A stretch of 64,000 nt of DNA from Archivesica marissinica (taxonomy: Eukaryota > Mollusca > Bivalvia > Venerida > Vesicomyidae): NCBI GenBank assembly GCA_014843695.1, contig CM026391.1:20420681-20484680 (forward strand), read 5' to 3'. The notes below the pieces were generated by a model. The model did not search any database, was not told where the DNA came from, and worked only from the letters and a program-made list of their open reading frames with translations. Below, piece by piece: positions 49,861 to 60,200 of this stretch (the stretch's first letter is position 1; every line of letters begins with the position of its first letter). Both the position numbers and the translations under genes were made by a program.

Positions 49861-51256
49861 TACAAATTGCCAATGGACGACAGCTGCTGACAGATGGGAG
49901 ATGGAGGGAAAATCCAATTATTTCATTGTCTGTCAAACATTACACATACTATACAAATTGCAAATGGACGACAGCTGCTGACAGGATGGGGAGATGGATG
50001 GAAAATCCAAACATTTTCATTGTCTGTCAAACATTACACATACTATACAAATTGCAAATGGACGACAGCTGCTGACAGGATGGGGAGATGGATGGAAAAT
50101 CCAAACATTTTCATTGTCTGTCAAACATTACACATACTATACAAATTGCAAATGGACGACAGCTGCTGACAGGATGGGGAGATGGAGGGAAAATCCAATT
50201 ATTTCATTGTCTGTCAAACATTACACATACTATACAAATTGCAAATGGACGACAGCTGCTGACAGGATGGGGAGATGGAGGGAAAATCCAATTATTTCAT
50301 TGTCTGTCAAACATTACACATACTATACAAATTGCAAATGGACGACAGCTGCTGACAGGATGGGGAGATGGAGGGAAAATCCAATTATTTCATTGTCTGT
50401 CAAACATTACACATACTATACAAATTGCAAATGGACGACAGCTGCTGACAGGATGGGGAGATGGAGGGAAAATCCAATTATTTCATTGTCTGTCAAACAT
50501 TACACATACTATACAAATTGCAAATGGACGACAGCTGCTGACAGGATGGGGAGATGGAGGGAAAATCCAATTATTTCATTGTCTGTCAAACATTACACAT
50601 ACTATACAAATTGCAAATGGACGACAGCTGCTGACAGGATGGGGAGATGGAGGGAAAATCCAATTATTTCATTGTCTGTCAAACATTACACATACTATAC
50701 AAATTGCAAATGGACGACAGCTGCTGACAGGATGGGGAGATGGAGGGAAAATCCAATTATTTCATTGTCTGTCAAACATTACACATACTATACAAATTGC
50801 AAATGGACGACAGCTGCTGACAGGATGGGGAGATGGAGGGAAAATCCAATTATTTCATTGTCTGTCAAACATTACACATACTATACAAATTGCAAATGGA
50901 CGACAGCTGCTGACAGGATGGGGAGATGGAGGGAAAATCCAATTATTTCATTGTCTGTCAAACATTACACATACTATACAAATTGCAAATGGACGACAGC
51001 TGCTGACAGGATGGGGAGATGGAGGGAAAATCCAATTATTTCATTGTCTGTCAAACATTACACATACTATACAAATTGCAAATGGACGACAGCTGCTGAC
51101 AGGATGGGGAGATGGAGGGAAAATCCAATTATTTCATTGTCTGTCAAACATTACACATACTATACAAATTGCAAATGGACGACAGCTGCTGACAGGATGG
51201 GGAGATGGAGGGAAAATCCAATTATTTCATTGTCTGTCAAACATTACACATACTAT
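49861..51256. repeat. 93-bp satellite array, highly homogeneous
   Basis: About 15 copies of a 93-bp unit containing ATTGCAAATGGACGACAGCT, GCTGACAGGATGGGGAGATG and TTTCATTGTCTGTCAAACAT. The first copy is diverged, the next two are 94 bp with ATGGAAAATCCAAACATTTTC, and from about 50169 the units look identical. Because 93 is 31 codons and the unit lacks stops, two plus frames stay open for 437 and 399 codons. Neither has a start context, signal or known domain; the near-identity of units points to recent amplification. Confidence 0.96.
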
Positions 51257-51708
51257 ATACAAATCAGTGCGACACTGCTTACTTTAATTGAAAGTAGGTC
51301 GTGGTAAGGAATGAATCGCCGAAGGCATCCACGTCCAATGTAGTTCATACCCCGATGGAAACTATTAACCTGCTTATGCTTTTCAATGGCACGCAGCAAA
51401 TATATCGGAACAGAACAACATTTTATTATCAGACATCGTAATAATACAGAATCGTAATATATATATATTTACATCACGTTAGATATATTCAAGTGGACGA
51501 GGATGAATACAAAGTTGTTTTCATATAATTTGCTAATTTAAATACGATTATTTTATTTAAAATGGTCTATAGCCGGAACAGGTAAGTAGATCATCATTGG
51601 AACGCGCGACGAATGCATGCGCGTAACTCTGGGAATTGCGTGAAAATTAATAAAATAGTGATATAACATAACCTCATATGCAGTATATTGTACTATGCTG
51701 TCCTCAGC
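51257..51708. other. Intergenic sequence, nothing recognised
   Basis: AT-rich with a short (TA) run near 51455. No gene or element was identified. Confidence 0.45.
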
Positions 51709-51874
51709 CAGGGTTCCCTCTGTCTGAATGTTTGTCTGCGCCACTTCTGTCGCCAATTGAAAAACATTGGAGCCAATTTAAAAAACTTGGAGCCATATAG
51801 TTCACAAATAAATATTTGAAGTCATGTATTTGACAAAACATTGGCACCATTGGCGACCGACAGTGGGAACCCTG
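51709..51874. mobile_element. Short TIR element (CAGGGTTCCC type)
   Basis: Perfect 10-bp termini CAGGGTTCCC and GGGAACCCTG; further in, CTGTCGCCAATTG pairs imperfectly with CATTGGCGACCGACAG. It is 166 bp and non-coding. The CAGGG start suggests a hAT-like MITE, but no clear 8-bp target duplication is seen. Confidence 0.6.
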
Positions 51875-52059
51875 AACTTAAGAGTGCGTGTCAGCTGCAT
51901 TAGTTGGACGAAAATGTATACACAATCGGGGCACATGCATTCATCGTAGGAAATACAGTAACGATGTATTATGTCTTTAGCAAGGTAATTTGCTGGCTTT
52001 ATGGGATAAGACTACCAACAATTTAACTGTATTTCGAAAGAGCTTTTGATGACTATCTG

Positions 52060-52240
52060 AGTAATCGAAGCTGTACTAGACTGCCCACCTGAATGCTTAA
52101 TCGAAGCTGTAATAGACTGCTCACCGGAATGCTTAATCGAAGCTGTAATAGACTGCCCACCTGAATGCTTAATCGAAGCTGTAAAAGACTGCCCACCTGA
52201 ATGCTTAATCGAAGCTGTAATAGACTGCCCACCTGAATGC
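52060..52240. repeat. 36-bp minisatellite, five copies
   Basis: Unit CGAAGCTGTAATAGACTGCC plus CACCTGAATGCTTAAT, five copies with single-base changes. It is multiple-of-three in length, so a minus-strand frame stays open, with no protein character. Confidence 0.93.
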
Positions 52241-52340
52241 TTATCACTTTCAATTACATATTGGCTATATGGAATACATTTTAACTTCCATTATTACCTA
52301 AACATGTTCCCTCAAATCAATATACTGGTGTATATATACA

Positions 52341-52973
52341 CAGTCAAACCTGTGTTAGTGGTCACCTCCATTAAGCAGCCAACCTGTATTAAGCAGCCAG
52401 TTTCCAGATTCCCAAGCGTTCTGATTGGATTATTAGAATGTAACAAGATGTTTTTTTATATATGAAGAATAATCATAATCCAATCAGAATGCTCGTTTCA
52501 ACGCTCGTTTCAACGTGAATTACGCCGCTTTAGAATTTTTCAAAACAAATTGAAAATGCTACGAAATCTCTTTTTGACGTACATTTTTGCCGAATAAACC
52601 TACACGTTAGTGGAAACACATTTTATTGATAATGTTATTCACAGTTAAAACTCTCCTGTCGAAGATTTTTTGTTGTTGCTGACAGAACCCGTGTCCTAGT
52701 ATGGAAATGTGACCTGCTATGGCCAATGTTTGTGGCAATTGTTTGCAAAGTATACATGCATGCAGCTTAAAGTTGTGTTTTATTTGAAGAACAATATAAA
52801 GACTCGGGATAGGCGTTATATTTGGACAGCTTTGTACAAAATTGTTTCAGATAGGGCCATTTTACTGATCGATGAGAAATCTGACATCCCACAGAGTAGA
52901 ATCCCTGTACTTAAATATATATACTAGTACCCCCAAACGTGCCGAATCCCTGTGCTTAAGACAGGTTTGACTG
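52341..52973. mobile_element. pogo/Tigger-like non-autonomous DNA transposon
   Basis: Left end CAGTCAAACCTGTGTTAG and right end AAGACAGGTTTGACTG are inverted repeats; TA follows on the right and CA precedes on the left (possibly a mutated TA). AAGCAGCCAACCTGT and AAGCAGCCAGTTTCC are subterminal. A related, shorter element is at 61333-61552. A 72-codon frame inside (52709-52927) does not resemble transposase to me. Confidence 0.7.
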
Positions 52974-53440
52974 TATATACTTTTTGGAACATTTTTATTT
53001 GACATACTGAGCCATCGAGAATTCTATCATTCGTTTTGTCTGTAACCAGAATATTGCTTAAATCAACATTGCTGAATGCAGAGGATCATTCCTAACCATA
53101 AGTCAGTGCTTATGCCATATGAGAAATTAAATCATTTCAAAATTAATGAAATACTGATCGATTTTCACATTCGATGCCCATCATTTTTTATTGCATTTTT
53201 ATAATTTTAATTTTGGAGAAAAAAATGTTTAGGCACATTCTACGCCCTTGTAGACAATAGAATAGATCCGTTTTTCTCCATCCTTGTTGATTAGCAGAAG
53301 AATAGTTTTTGACCTGGGTGTTGCAAGGGCTTCTTTTCAATATAGCCTAAACTTCACAGATTGCCTAATGTTCAACTATACACATATTAATTCTTAAATT
53401 GATTGGTAATAAAAACATGAGGAGAACCAGTGAGAGACAT
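52974..53440. other. Intergenic sequence, nothing recognised
   Basis: AT-rich with no supportable gene, RNA or element. Confidence 0.45.
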
Positions 53441-53876
53441 GTGGTCAGTTACTGCCCCTGAATACTCTTTCAGGAGGATTGTGGTCAGTTACTGCCCCTG
53501 ACTACTCTTTAAGGAGGATTGTGGTCAGTTACTGCCCCTGAATACTCTTTCAGGAGGATTGTGGTCAGTTACTGCCCCTGAATACTCTTTCAGGAGGAGT
53601 GTAGTCAGTTACAGCCCCTGAATACTTTAAGGAGGATTGGGGTCAGTTACTGCCCCAGACTACTCTTTCAGGAGGATTATGGTCAGTTACTGCCCCTGAA
53701 TACTCTTTCAGGAGGAGTGTGGTCAGTTACAGCCCCTGAATACTTTAAGGAGGATTGTGGTCAGTTACTGCCCCTGAATACTCTTTAAGGAGGATTGTGG
53801 TCAGTTACTGCCCCTGAATACTCTTTCAGGAGGATTGTGGTCAGTTACTGCCCCTGAATACTCTTTCAGGAGGATA
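53441..53876. repeat. 40-bp minisatellite, 11 copies
   Basis: Unit GGTCAGTTACTGCCCCTGAA plus TACTCTTTCAGGAGGATTGT, with a 36-bp variant lacking CTCT. The right flank (CTCTTAATTGTTTTCCTCCG) matches the flank of the single unit at 10361, so the array grew inside a dispersed repeat. Confidence 0.93.
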
Positions 53877-54217
53877 GGTGCTCTTAATTGTTTTCCTCCG
53901 TTTCTATCCGCTTTCTCACCTTATAATTATTAATAAGCCCTACAGTATCTACAATTGATACATCTTGAAACTATAATATCGACCTCTACTCTAAAAAGTA
54001 ATTTAAAGTAACATTTCTCATTAGGCCCATGATGAAATCCAACACACAAATCCAGGGTATGCAGAACTTTACAAAGTTAGTCTGCATTTATCTTTGGTCA
54101 GTTGTAACTAGAACTGTAGAAGTCTGTGTGGTCACAGGATGCTGGCATATTATTTGTGCAACTATTGAAACTCGTTTGGTAATAACGGAATTCAGTTCCA
54201 AAACATTTCTATTGAAA
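53877..54217. other. Flank of the dispersed repeat and unassigned sequence
   Basis: The first ~70 bp continue the dispersed repeat shared with 10395-10500. A 63-codon plus-strand frame (54029-54220) has no recognised motif and ends at the edge of the next array. Confidence 0.4.
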
Positions 54218-56457
54218 TAGGTGGTGATGGCTGACCAGTTTATAGGTGGTGATGGCTGACCAGTTTATAGGTGGTGACCAGTTTATAGGTGGTGACCAGT
54301 TTATAGGTGGTGACCAGTTTATAGGTGGTGATGGCTGACCAGTTTATAGGTGGTGATGGCCGACCAGTTTATAGGTGGTGACCAGTTTATAGGTGGTGAT
54401 GGCTGACCAGTTTATAGGTGGTGATGGCCGACCAGTTTATAGGTGGTGACCAGTTTATAGGTGGTGATGGCTGACCAGTTTATAGGTGGTGACCAGTTTA
54501 TAGGTGGTGACCAGTTTATAGGTGGTGATGGCTGACCAGTTTATAGGTGGTGACCAGTTTATAGGTGGTGACCAGTTAATAGGTGATGATGGCTGACCAG
54601 TTTATAGGTGGTGACCAGTTTATAGGTGGTGATGGATGACCAGTTTATAGGTGGTGATGGCTGACCAGTTTATAGTTGGTGGTGGCTGACCAGTTTATAG
54701 GTGGTGATGGCTGACCAGTTTATAGTGGTGATGGCTGACCAGTTTATAGGTGGTGATGGCTGACCAGTTTATAGGTGGTGATGGATGACCAGTTTATAGG
54801 TGGTGATGGATGACCAGTTTATAGGTGGTGATGGATGACCAGTTTATAGGTGGTGATGGCTGACCAGTTTATAGGTGGTGATGGCTGACCAGTTTATAGT
54901 TGGTGGTGGCTGACCAGTTTATAGGTGGTGATGGCTGACCAGTTTATAGGTGGTGATGGCTGACCAGTTTATAGGTGGTGATGGATGACCAGTTTATAGG
55001 TGGTGATGGATGACCAGTTTATAGGTGGTGATGGCTGACCAGTTTATAGGTGGTGATGGCTGACCAGTTTATAGATGGTGATGGCTGACCAGTTTATAGG
55101 TGGTGATGGCTGACCAGTTTATAGGTGGTGATGGCTGACCAGTTTATAGGTGGTGATGGATGACCAGTTTATAGGTGGTGATGGCTGACCAGTTTATAGG
55201 TGGTGATGGATGACCAGTTTATAGGTGGTGATGGATGACCAGTTTATAGGTGGTGATGGATGACCAGTTTATAGGTGGTGACCAGTTTATAGGTGGTGAT
55301 GGATGACCAGTTTATAGGTGGTGATGGCTGACCAGTTTATAGGTGGTGACCAGTTTATAGGTGGTGATGGATGACCAGTTTATAGGTGGTGATGGATGAC
55401 CAGTTTATAGGTGGTGATGGATGACCAGTTTATAGGTGGTGACCAGTTTATAGGTGGTGATGGATGACCAGTTTATAGGTGGTGATGGCTGACCAGTTTA
55501 TAGGTGATGATGGCTGACCAGTTTATAGGTGGTGATGGATGACCAGTTTATAGGTGGTGATGGCTGACCAGTTTATAGGTGATGACCAGTTTATAGGTGG
55601 TGATGGATGACCAGTTTATAGGTGGTGATGGCTGACCAGTTTATAGGTGGTGATGGCTGACCAGTTTATAGGTGGTGATGGATGACCAGTTTATAGGTGG
55701 TGATGGATGACCAGTTTATAGGTGGTGATGGCTGACCAGTTTATAGGTGGTGATGGATGACCAGTTTATAGGTGGTGATGGATGACCAGTTTATAGGTGG
55801 TGATGGATGACCAGTTTATAGGTGGTGATGGATGACCAGTTTATAGGTGGTGATGGATGACCAGTTTATAGGTGGTGATGGATGACCAGTTTATAGGTGG
55901 TGATGGATGACCAGTTTATAGGTGGTGATGGATGACCAGTTTATAGGTGGTGATGGCCGACCAGTTTATAGGTGGTGATGGCTGACCAGTTTATAGGTGG
56001 TGATGGATGACCAGTTTATAGGTGGTGATGGCCGACCAGTTTATAGGTGGTGATGGCTGACCAGTTTATAGGTGGTGATGGCTGACCAGTTTATAGGTGG
56101 TGACCAGTTTATAGGTGGTGATGGATGACCAGTTTATAGGTGATGATGGCTGACCAGTTTATAGGTGGTGACCAGTTTATAGGTGGTGATGGCTGACCAG
56201 TTTATAGGTGGTTGACCAGTTTATAGGTGGTTGACCAGTTTATAGGTGGTTGACCAGTTAATAGGTGGTGATGGCCGACCAGTTTATAGGTGGTGATGGC
56301 TGACCAGTTTATAGGTGGTGATGGCTGACCAGTTTATAGGTGGTGATGGCTGACCAGTTTATAGGTGGTGATGGCTGACCAGTTTATAGATGGTGATGGC
56401 TGACCAGTTTATAGATGGTGATGGCTGACCAGTTTATAGGTGGTGACCAGTTTATAG
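54218..56457. repeat. 25-bp satellite array with an 18-bp subtype
   Basis: About 95 copies of TTTATAGGTGGTGATGGCTG plus ACCAG. Subtypes have GATGGATG or GATGGCCG, and a short 18-bp form lacks ATGGCTG. The short form is commonest near the left end and in scattered pairs, while GATGGATG runs dominate about 55.7-55.95 kb. Confidence 0.96.
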
Positions 56458-56567
56458 ACTGTCACTATACCGCTGTAATATTATGTTACTTGCAAAGTGG
56501 CTGCTACAGCATGCAGAACGGCGGATTCTAGAGAGGTACTTTTGATGATAACGATTTCAGCAGTTTG

Positions 56568-56905
56568 TCAATTATAGATCTATCAATAGTTCTAATACCA
56601 ATTATAGATCTATCAATAGTTCTAATGCCAACTATAGATATATCAATAGTTCTAATGCCAAATATAGATCTATCAATAGTTCTAGTGCCAATTATAGATC
56701 TATCAATAGTTCTAGTGCCAATTATAGATCTATCAATACTTCTAATGCCAAATATAGATATATCAATAGTTCTAATGCCAATTATAGATCTATCAATAGT
56801 TCTAATGCCAAATATAGATCTATCAATAGTTCTAATGCCAATTATAGATCTATCAATAATCCTAATGCCAATTATAGATCTATCAATAGTTCTAGTGCCA
56901 ATTTG
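56568..56905. repeat. 30-bp minisatellite downstream of the PPEF gene
   Basis: About 11 copies of AATTATAGATCTATCAATAG plus TTCTAATGCC. It is ten codons long, so a plus-strand frame is open for 142 codons. It begins 97 bp beyond the PPEF stop codon and so may lie in that gene's 3' UTR; no AATAAA was seen on the minus strand in the interval to 56458. Confidence 0.93.
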
Positions 56906-57001
56906 TTATAGAACTGTTCCTCCGACTGACAGACTGGAAGAACCGATGGAATTGTCGGAACTAAGTTCCAAGCTTGTTCTACCTGGCCAATAGAGTACAT
57001 C

Positions 57002-57261
57002 TTACATGTCCACATTGTCACTAACATCTGGCATATGTGCAATTTCTTCTATTGACTTCCTCTTCAAGCTCCCTGTTTGATCCGTGCCCATGTTATCCAC
57101 TATTCGAAACGCCTCGAGAAACTCGTTGAAGTCGATACAGCCGTCTTTGTTTATATCAATGCTTTCTGCTATGTCACTGATATCCTCCAATTTTATTTTG
57201 ATATCCAACTGCTTAATGAGTATGGTTAATGCATCCTCGAATTCCTGCATCGAAATGTGTC
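57002..57261 (-). CDS. PPEF: PPEF exon (last): EF hand 1 end, EF hand 2, C-terminus
   Basis: The acceptor tttgtttag precedes GACACATTTCG. Entering in phase 1, the exon completes the Gly of EF hand 1, continues HISMQEFEDALTILIKQL, then the second loop DINKDGCIDFNE with Asp1, Asn3, Asp5, Asp9 and Glu12 in place, and ends SDNVDM with TAA at 57004-57002. The tail after FRIVDN is variable in the family. Confidence 0.9.
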
Positions 57262-60200
57262 CTAAACAAACAAAAGATGGTTTAAATATTGTATGCTAGC
57301 GATATTAATAAATCATGTTACAAAACTATTGTCAAGGGAAGCATTGCTTGACAAATGACCATGATAGTTTATTTGTGTCAGGGGAAGCATTGCATGACAA
57401 ATGACCTTGACCTTCAATGTGACCAAAAACATGTCCACTTTTAATCTAATTCCGGACTGCGTCATCCAGGGATACCCTCAATGTAATTCCTGACTGCATC
57501 ATCCAGGGATACCCTCAATGTAATTCCTGACTGTGTCATCCAGGGATACCCTCAATGTAATTCCTGACTGTGTCATCCAGGGATACCCTCAATCTAATTC
57601 CTGACTGTGTCATCCAGGGATACCCTCAATCTAATTCCTGACTGTATCATCCAGTGATACCCTCAATCTAATTCCTGACTGCATCATCCAGGGATACCCT
57701 CAATCTAATTCCTGACTGCATCATCCAGGGATACCCTCAATCTAATTCCTGACTGCATCATCCAGGGATACCCTCAATCTAATTCCTGACTGTGTCATCC
57801 AGGGATACCCTCAATCTAATTCCTGACTGTGTCATCCAGGGATACCCTCAATCTAATTCCTGACTGCATCATCCAGGGATACCCTCAATCTAATTCCTGA
57901 CTGTGTCATCCAGGGATACCCTCAATCTAATTCCTGACTGCATCATCCAGGGATACCCTCAATCTAATTCCTGACTGCATCATCCAGGGATACCCTCAAT
58001 CTAATTCCTGACTGTCATCCAGGGATACCCTCAATCTAATTCCTGACTGTGTCATCCAGGATACTCTCAATCTAATTCCTGACTGTGTCATCCAGGGATA
58101 CCCTCAATCTAATTCCTGACTGCATCATCCAGGGATACCCTCAATCTAATTCCTGACTGCATCATCCAGGGATACCCTCAATCTAATTCCTGACTGTGTC
58201 ATCCAGGGATACCCTCAATCTAATTCCTGACTGCATCATCCAGGGATACCCTCAATCTAATTCCTGACTGCATCATCCAGGGATACCCTCAATCTAATTC
58301 CTGACTGTGTCATCCAGGGATACCCTCAATCTAATTCCTGACTGCATCATCCAGGGATACCCTCAATCTAATTCCTGACTGCATCATCCAGGGATACCCT
58401 CAATCTAATTCCTGACTGTGTCATCCAGGGATACCCTCAATCTAATTCCTGACTGCATCATCCAGGGATACCCTCAATCTAATTCCTGACTGCATCATCC
58501 AGGGATACCCTCAATCTAATTCCTGACTGTGTCATCCAGGGATACCCTCAATCTAATTCCTGACTGCATCATCCAGGGATACCCTCAATCTAATTCCTGA
58601 CTGCATCATCCAGGCATACCCTCAATCTAATTCCTGACTGCATCATCCAGGCATACCCTCAATCTAATTCCTGACTGCATCATCCAGGCATACCCTCAAT
58701 CTAATTCCTGACTGCATCATCCAGGCATACCCTCAATCTAATTCCTGACTGCATCATCCAGGGATGCCCTCAATTTAATGGCGTGTCCCAATCGTATGTA
58801 TCATTGGACTGCTGCCTCACACGGGTTTGATCCGCAGACTGGGAAGTATGCGAGCTGGTACCGATGTCGTCAGCTCGGACAGGGTTGGTTTTATTCCGGT
58901 TACTTCCACACAAGTAGTCGCGCATACAGCTTAGGTCAATCCCAATTGATTGGTACTTATGTACAACGTTAAAACACTTTGTGTACATAAAAACTAATGA
59001 AATGTATCACTCAACTGGGGGCCTCCGTGGCATAGTGGTTATGGTCACGTGTCCCGACTGCTGTAGGTTTGAATCCCACTAGAGAAAGTTATCCAGCTGG
59101 CATGCGGAAGATTGGTGGCATCCAAGCCTGGAAGTCATGATAGTGCAGTGGATGCGTGTTCGCTTCAGGTGCGAAGGGTCCGGAGTTCGAGCCCCGCTGG
59201 AGCCATTACGATTGTGCCCTTAGGCAAGGCATTTAATTTCCACGTTGCCTCTTCTCTCTCTCGTGGCGATGGATTCCATCAGGAATGAGGTCTCGAGAGT
59301 GATTAATATATAAGTTGTAAGAACTTGTTTCGCAATTGAGCTAAAATAAATTTGTATAAACTAAGCCTGGAATACTGGTACCTATAGTCTTGACTCACCT
59401 GAATGGTCTGTATCAATCAGTCGGAAGATTGTCTCCAGATTTTCCCTGTGTTTATACAGTGTCTCTGTTATGGAGGGACCATTCTGGAAACAAGTAGAAA
59501 GCTGAACAATTAAAAACCATATAATATCTACCGGTAGTAAGAATTTATAAATACTGTCCGCCTAGTAAACTGCCCACCCCAACAGCTGGAAAGTCACCTA
59601 GTAAACTTCCCACACCAACAGCTGGAAAGTTGCCTAGTAAACTTCCCACACCAACAGCTGGAAAGTTGCCTAGTAAACTTCCCACACCAACAGCTGGGAA
59701 TTTGCCTAGTAAACTTCCCACACCAACAGCTGGAAAGTCACCTAGTAAACTTCCCACACCAACAGCTGGAAAGTCACCTAGTAAACTGCCCACCCCAACA
59801 GCTGGAATGTCACCTAGTAAACTTCCCACCCCAACAGCTGGAAAGTCACCTAGTAAACTGCCCACCCAAACAGCTGGAAAGTCACCTAGTAAACTGTCCA
59901 CCCCAACAGCTGGAAAGTCACCTAGTAAACTTCCCACACCAACAGCTGGAAAGTTGCCTAGTAAACTGCGTGTTGTTTGTGGGTTGTTGTGGGTTCCCAC
60001 ACCAACAGCTGGAAAGTCGGCTAGTAAACTGCCCACCCCAACAGCTGGAAAGTCACCTAGTAAACTGCCCACCCCAACAGCTGGAAAGTCACCTAGTAAA
60101 CTGCCCACACCAACAGCTGAAAAGTCACCTAGTAAACTGCCCACCCCAACAGCTGGAAAGACGCCTAGTAAACTGCCCACCCCAACAGCTGGAAAGACGC

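Noticed and set aside
49994..51307. 437- and 399-codon open frames as a repeat protein
   Set aside because: They are two frames of the same 93-bp satellite, with no signal, domain or initiation context; unit length alone keeps them open.
52709..52927. Transposase remnant inside the pogo-like element
   Set aside because: The 72-codon frame has no DDE/DDD or DNA-binding motif that I can recognise.
56565..56993. 142-codon plus-strand frame with MPIIDLSIVL-type repeats
   Set aside because: Frame of the 30-bp minisatellite, antisense to the probable PPEF 3' UTR; ten-codon unit length explains its openness.
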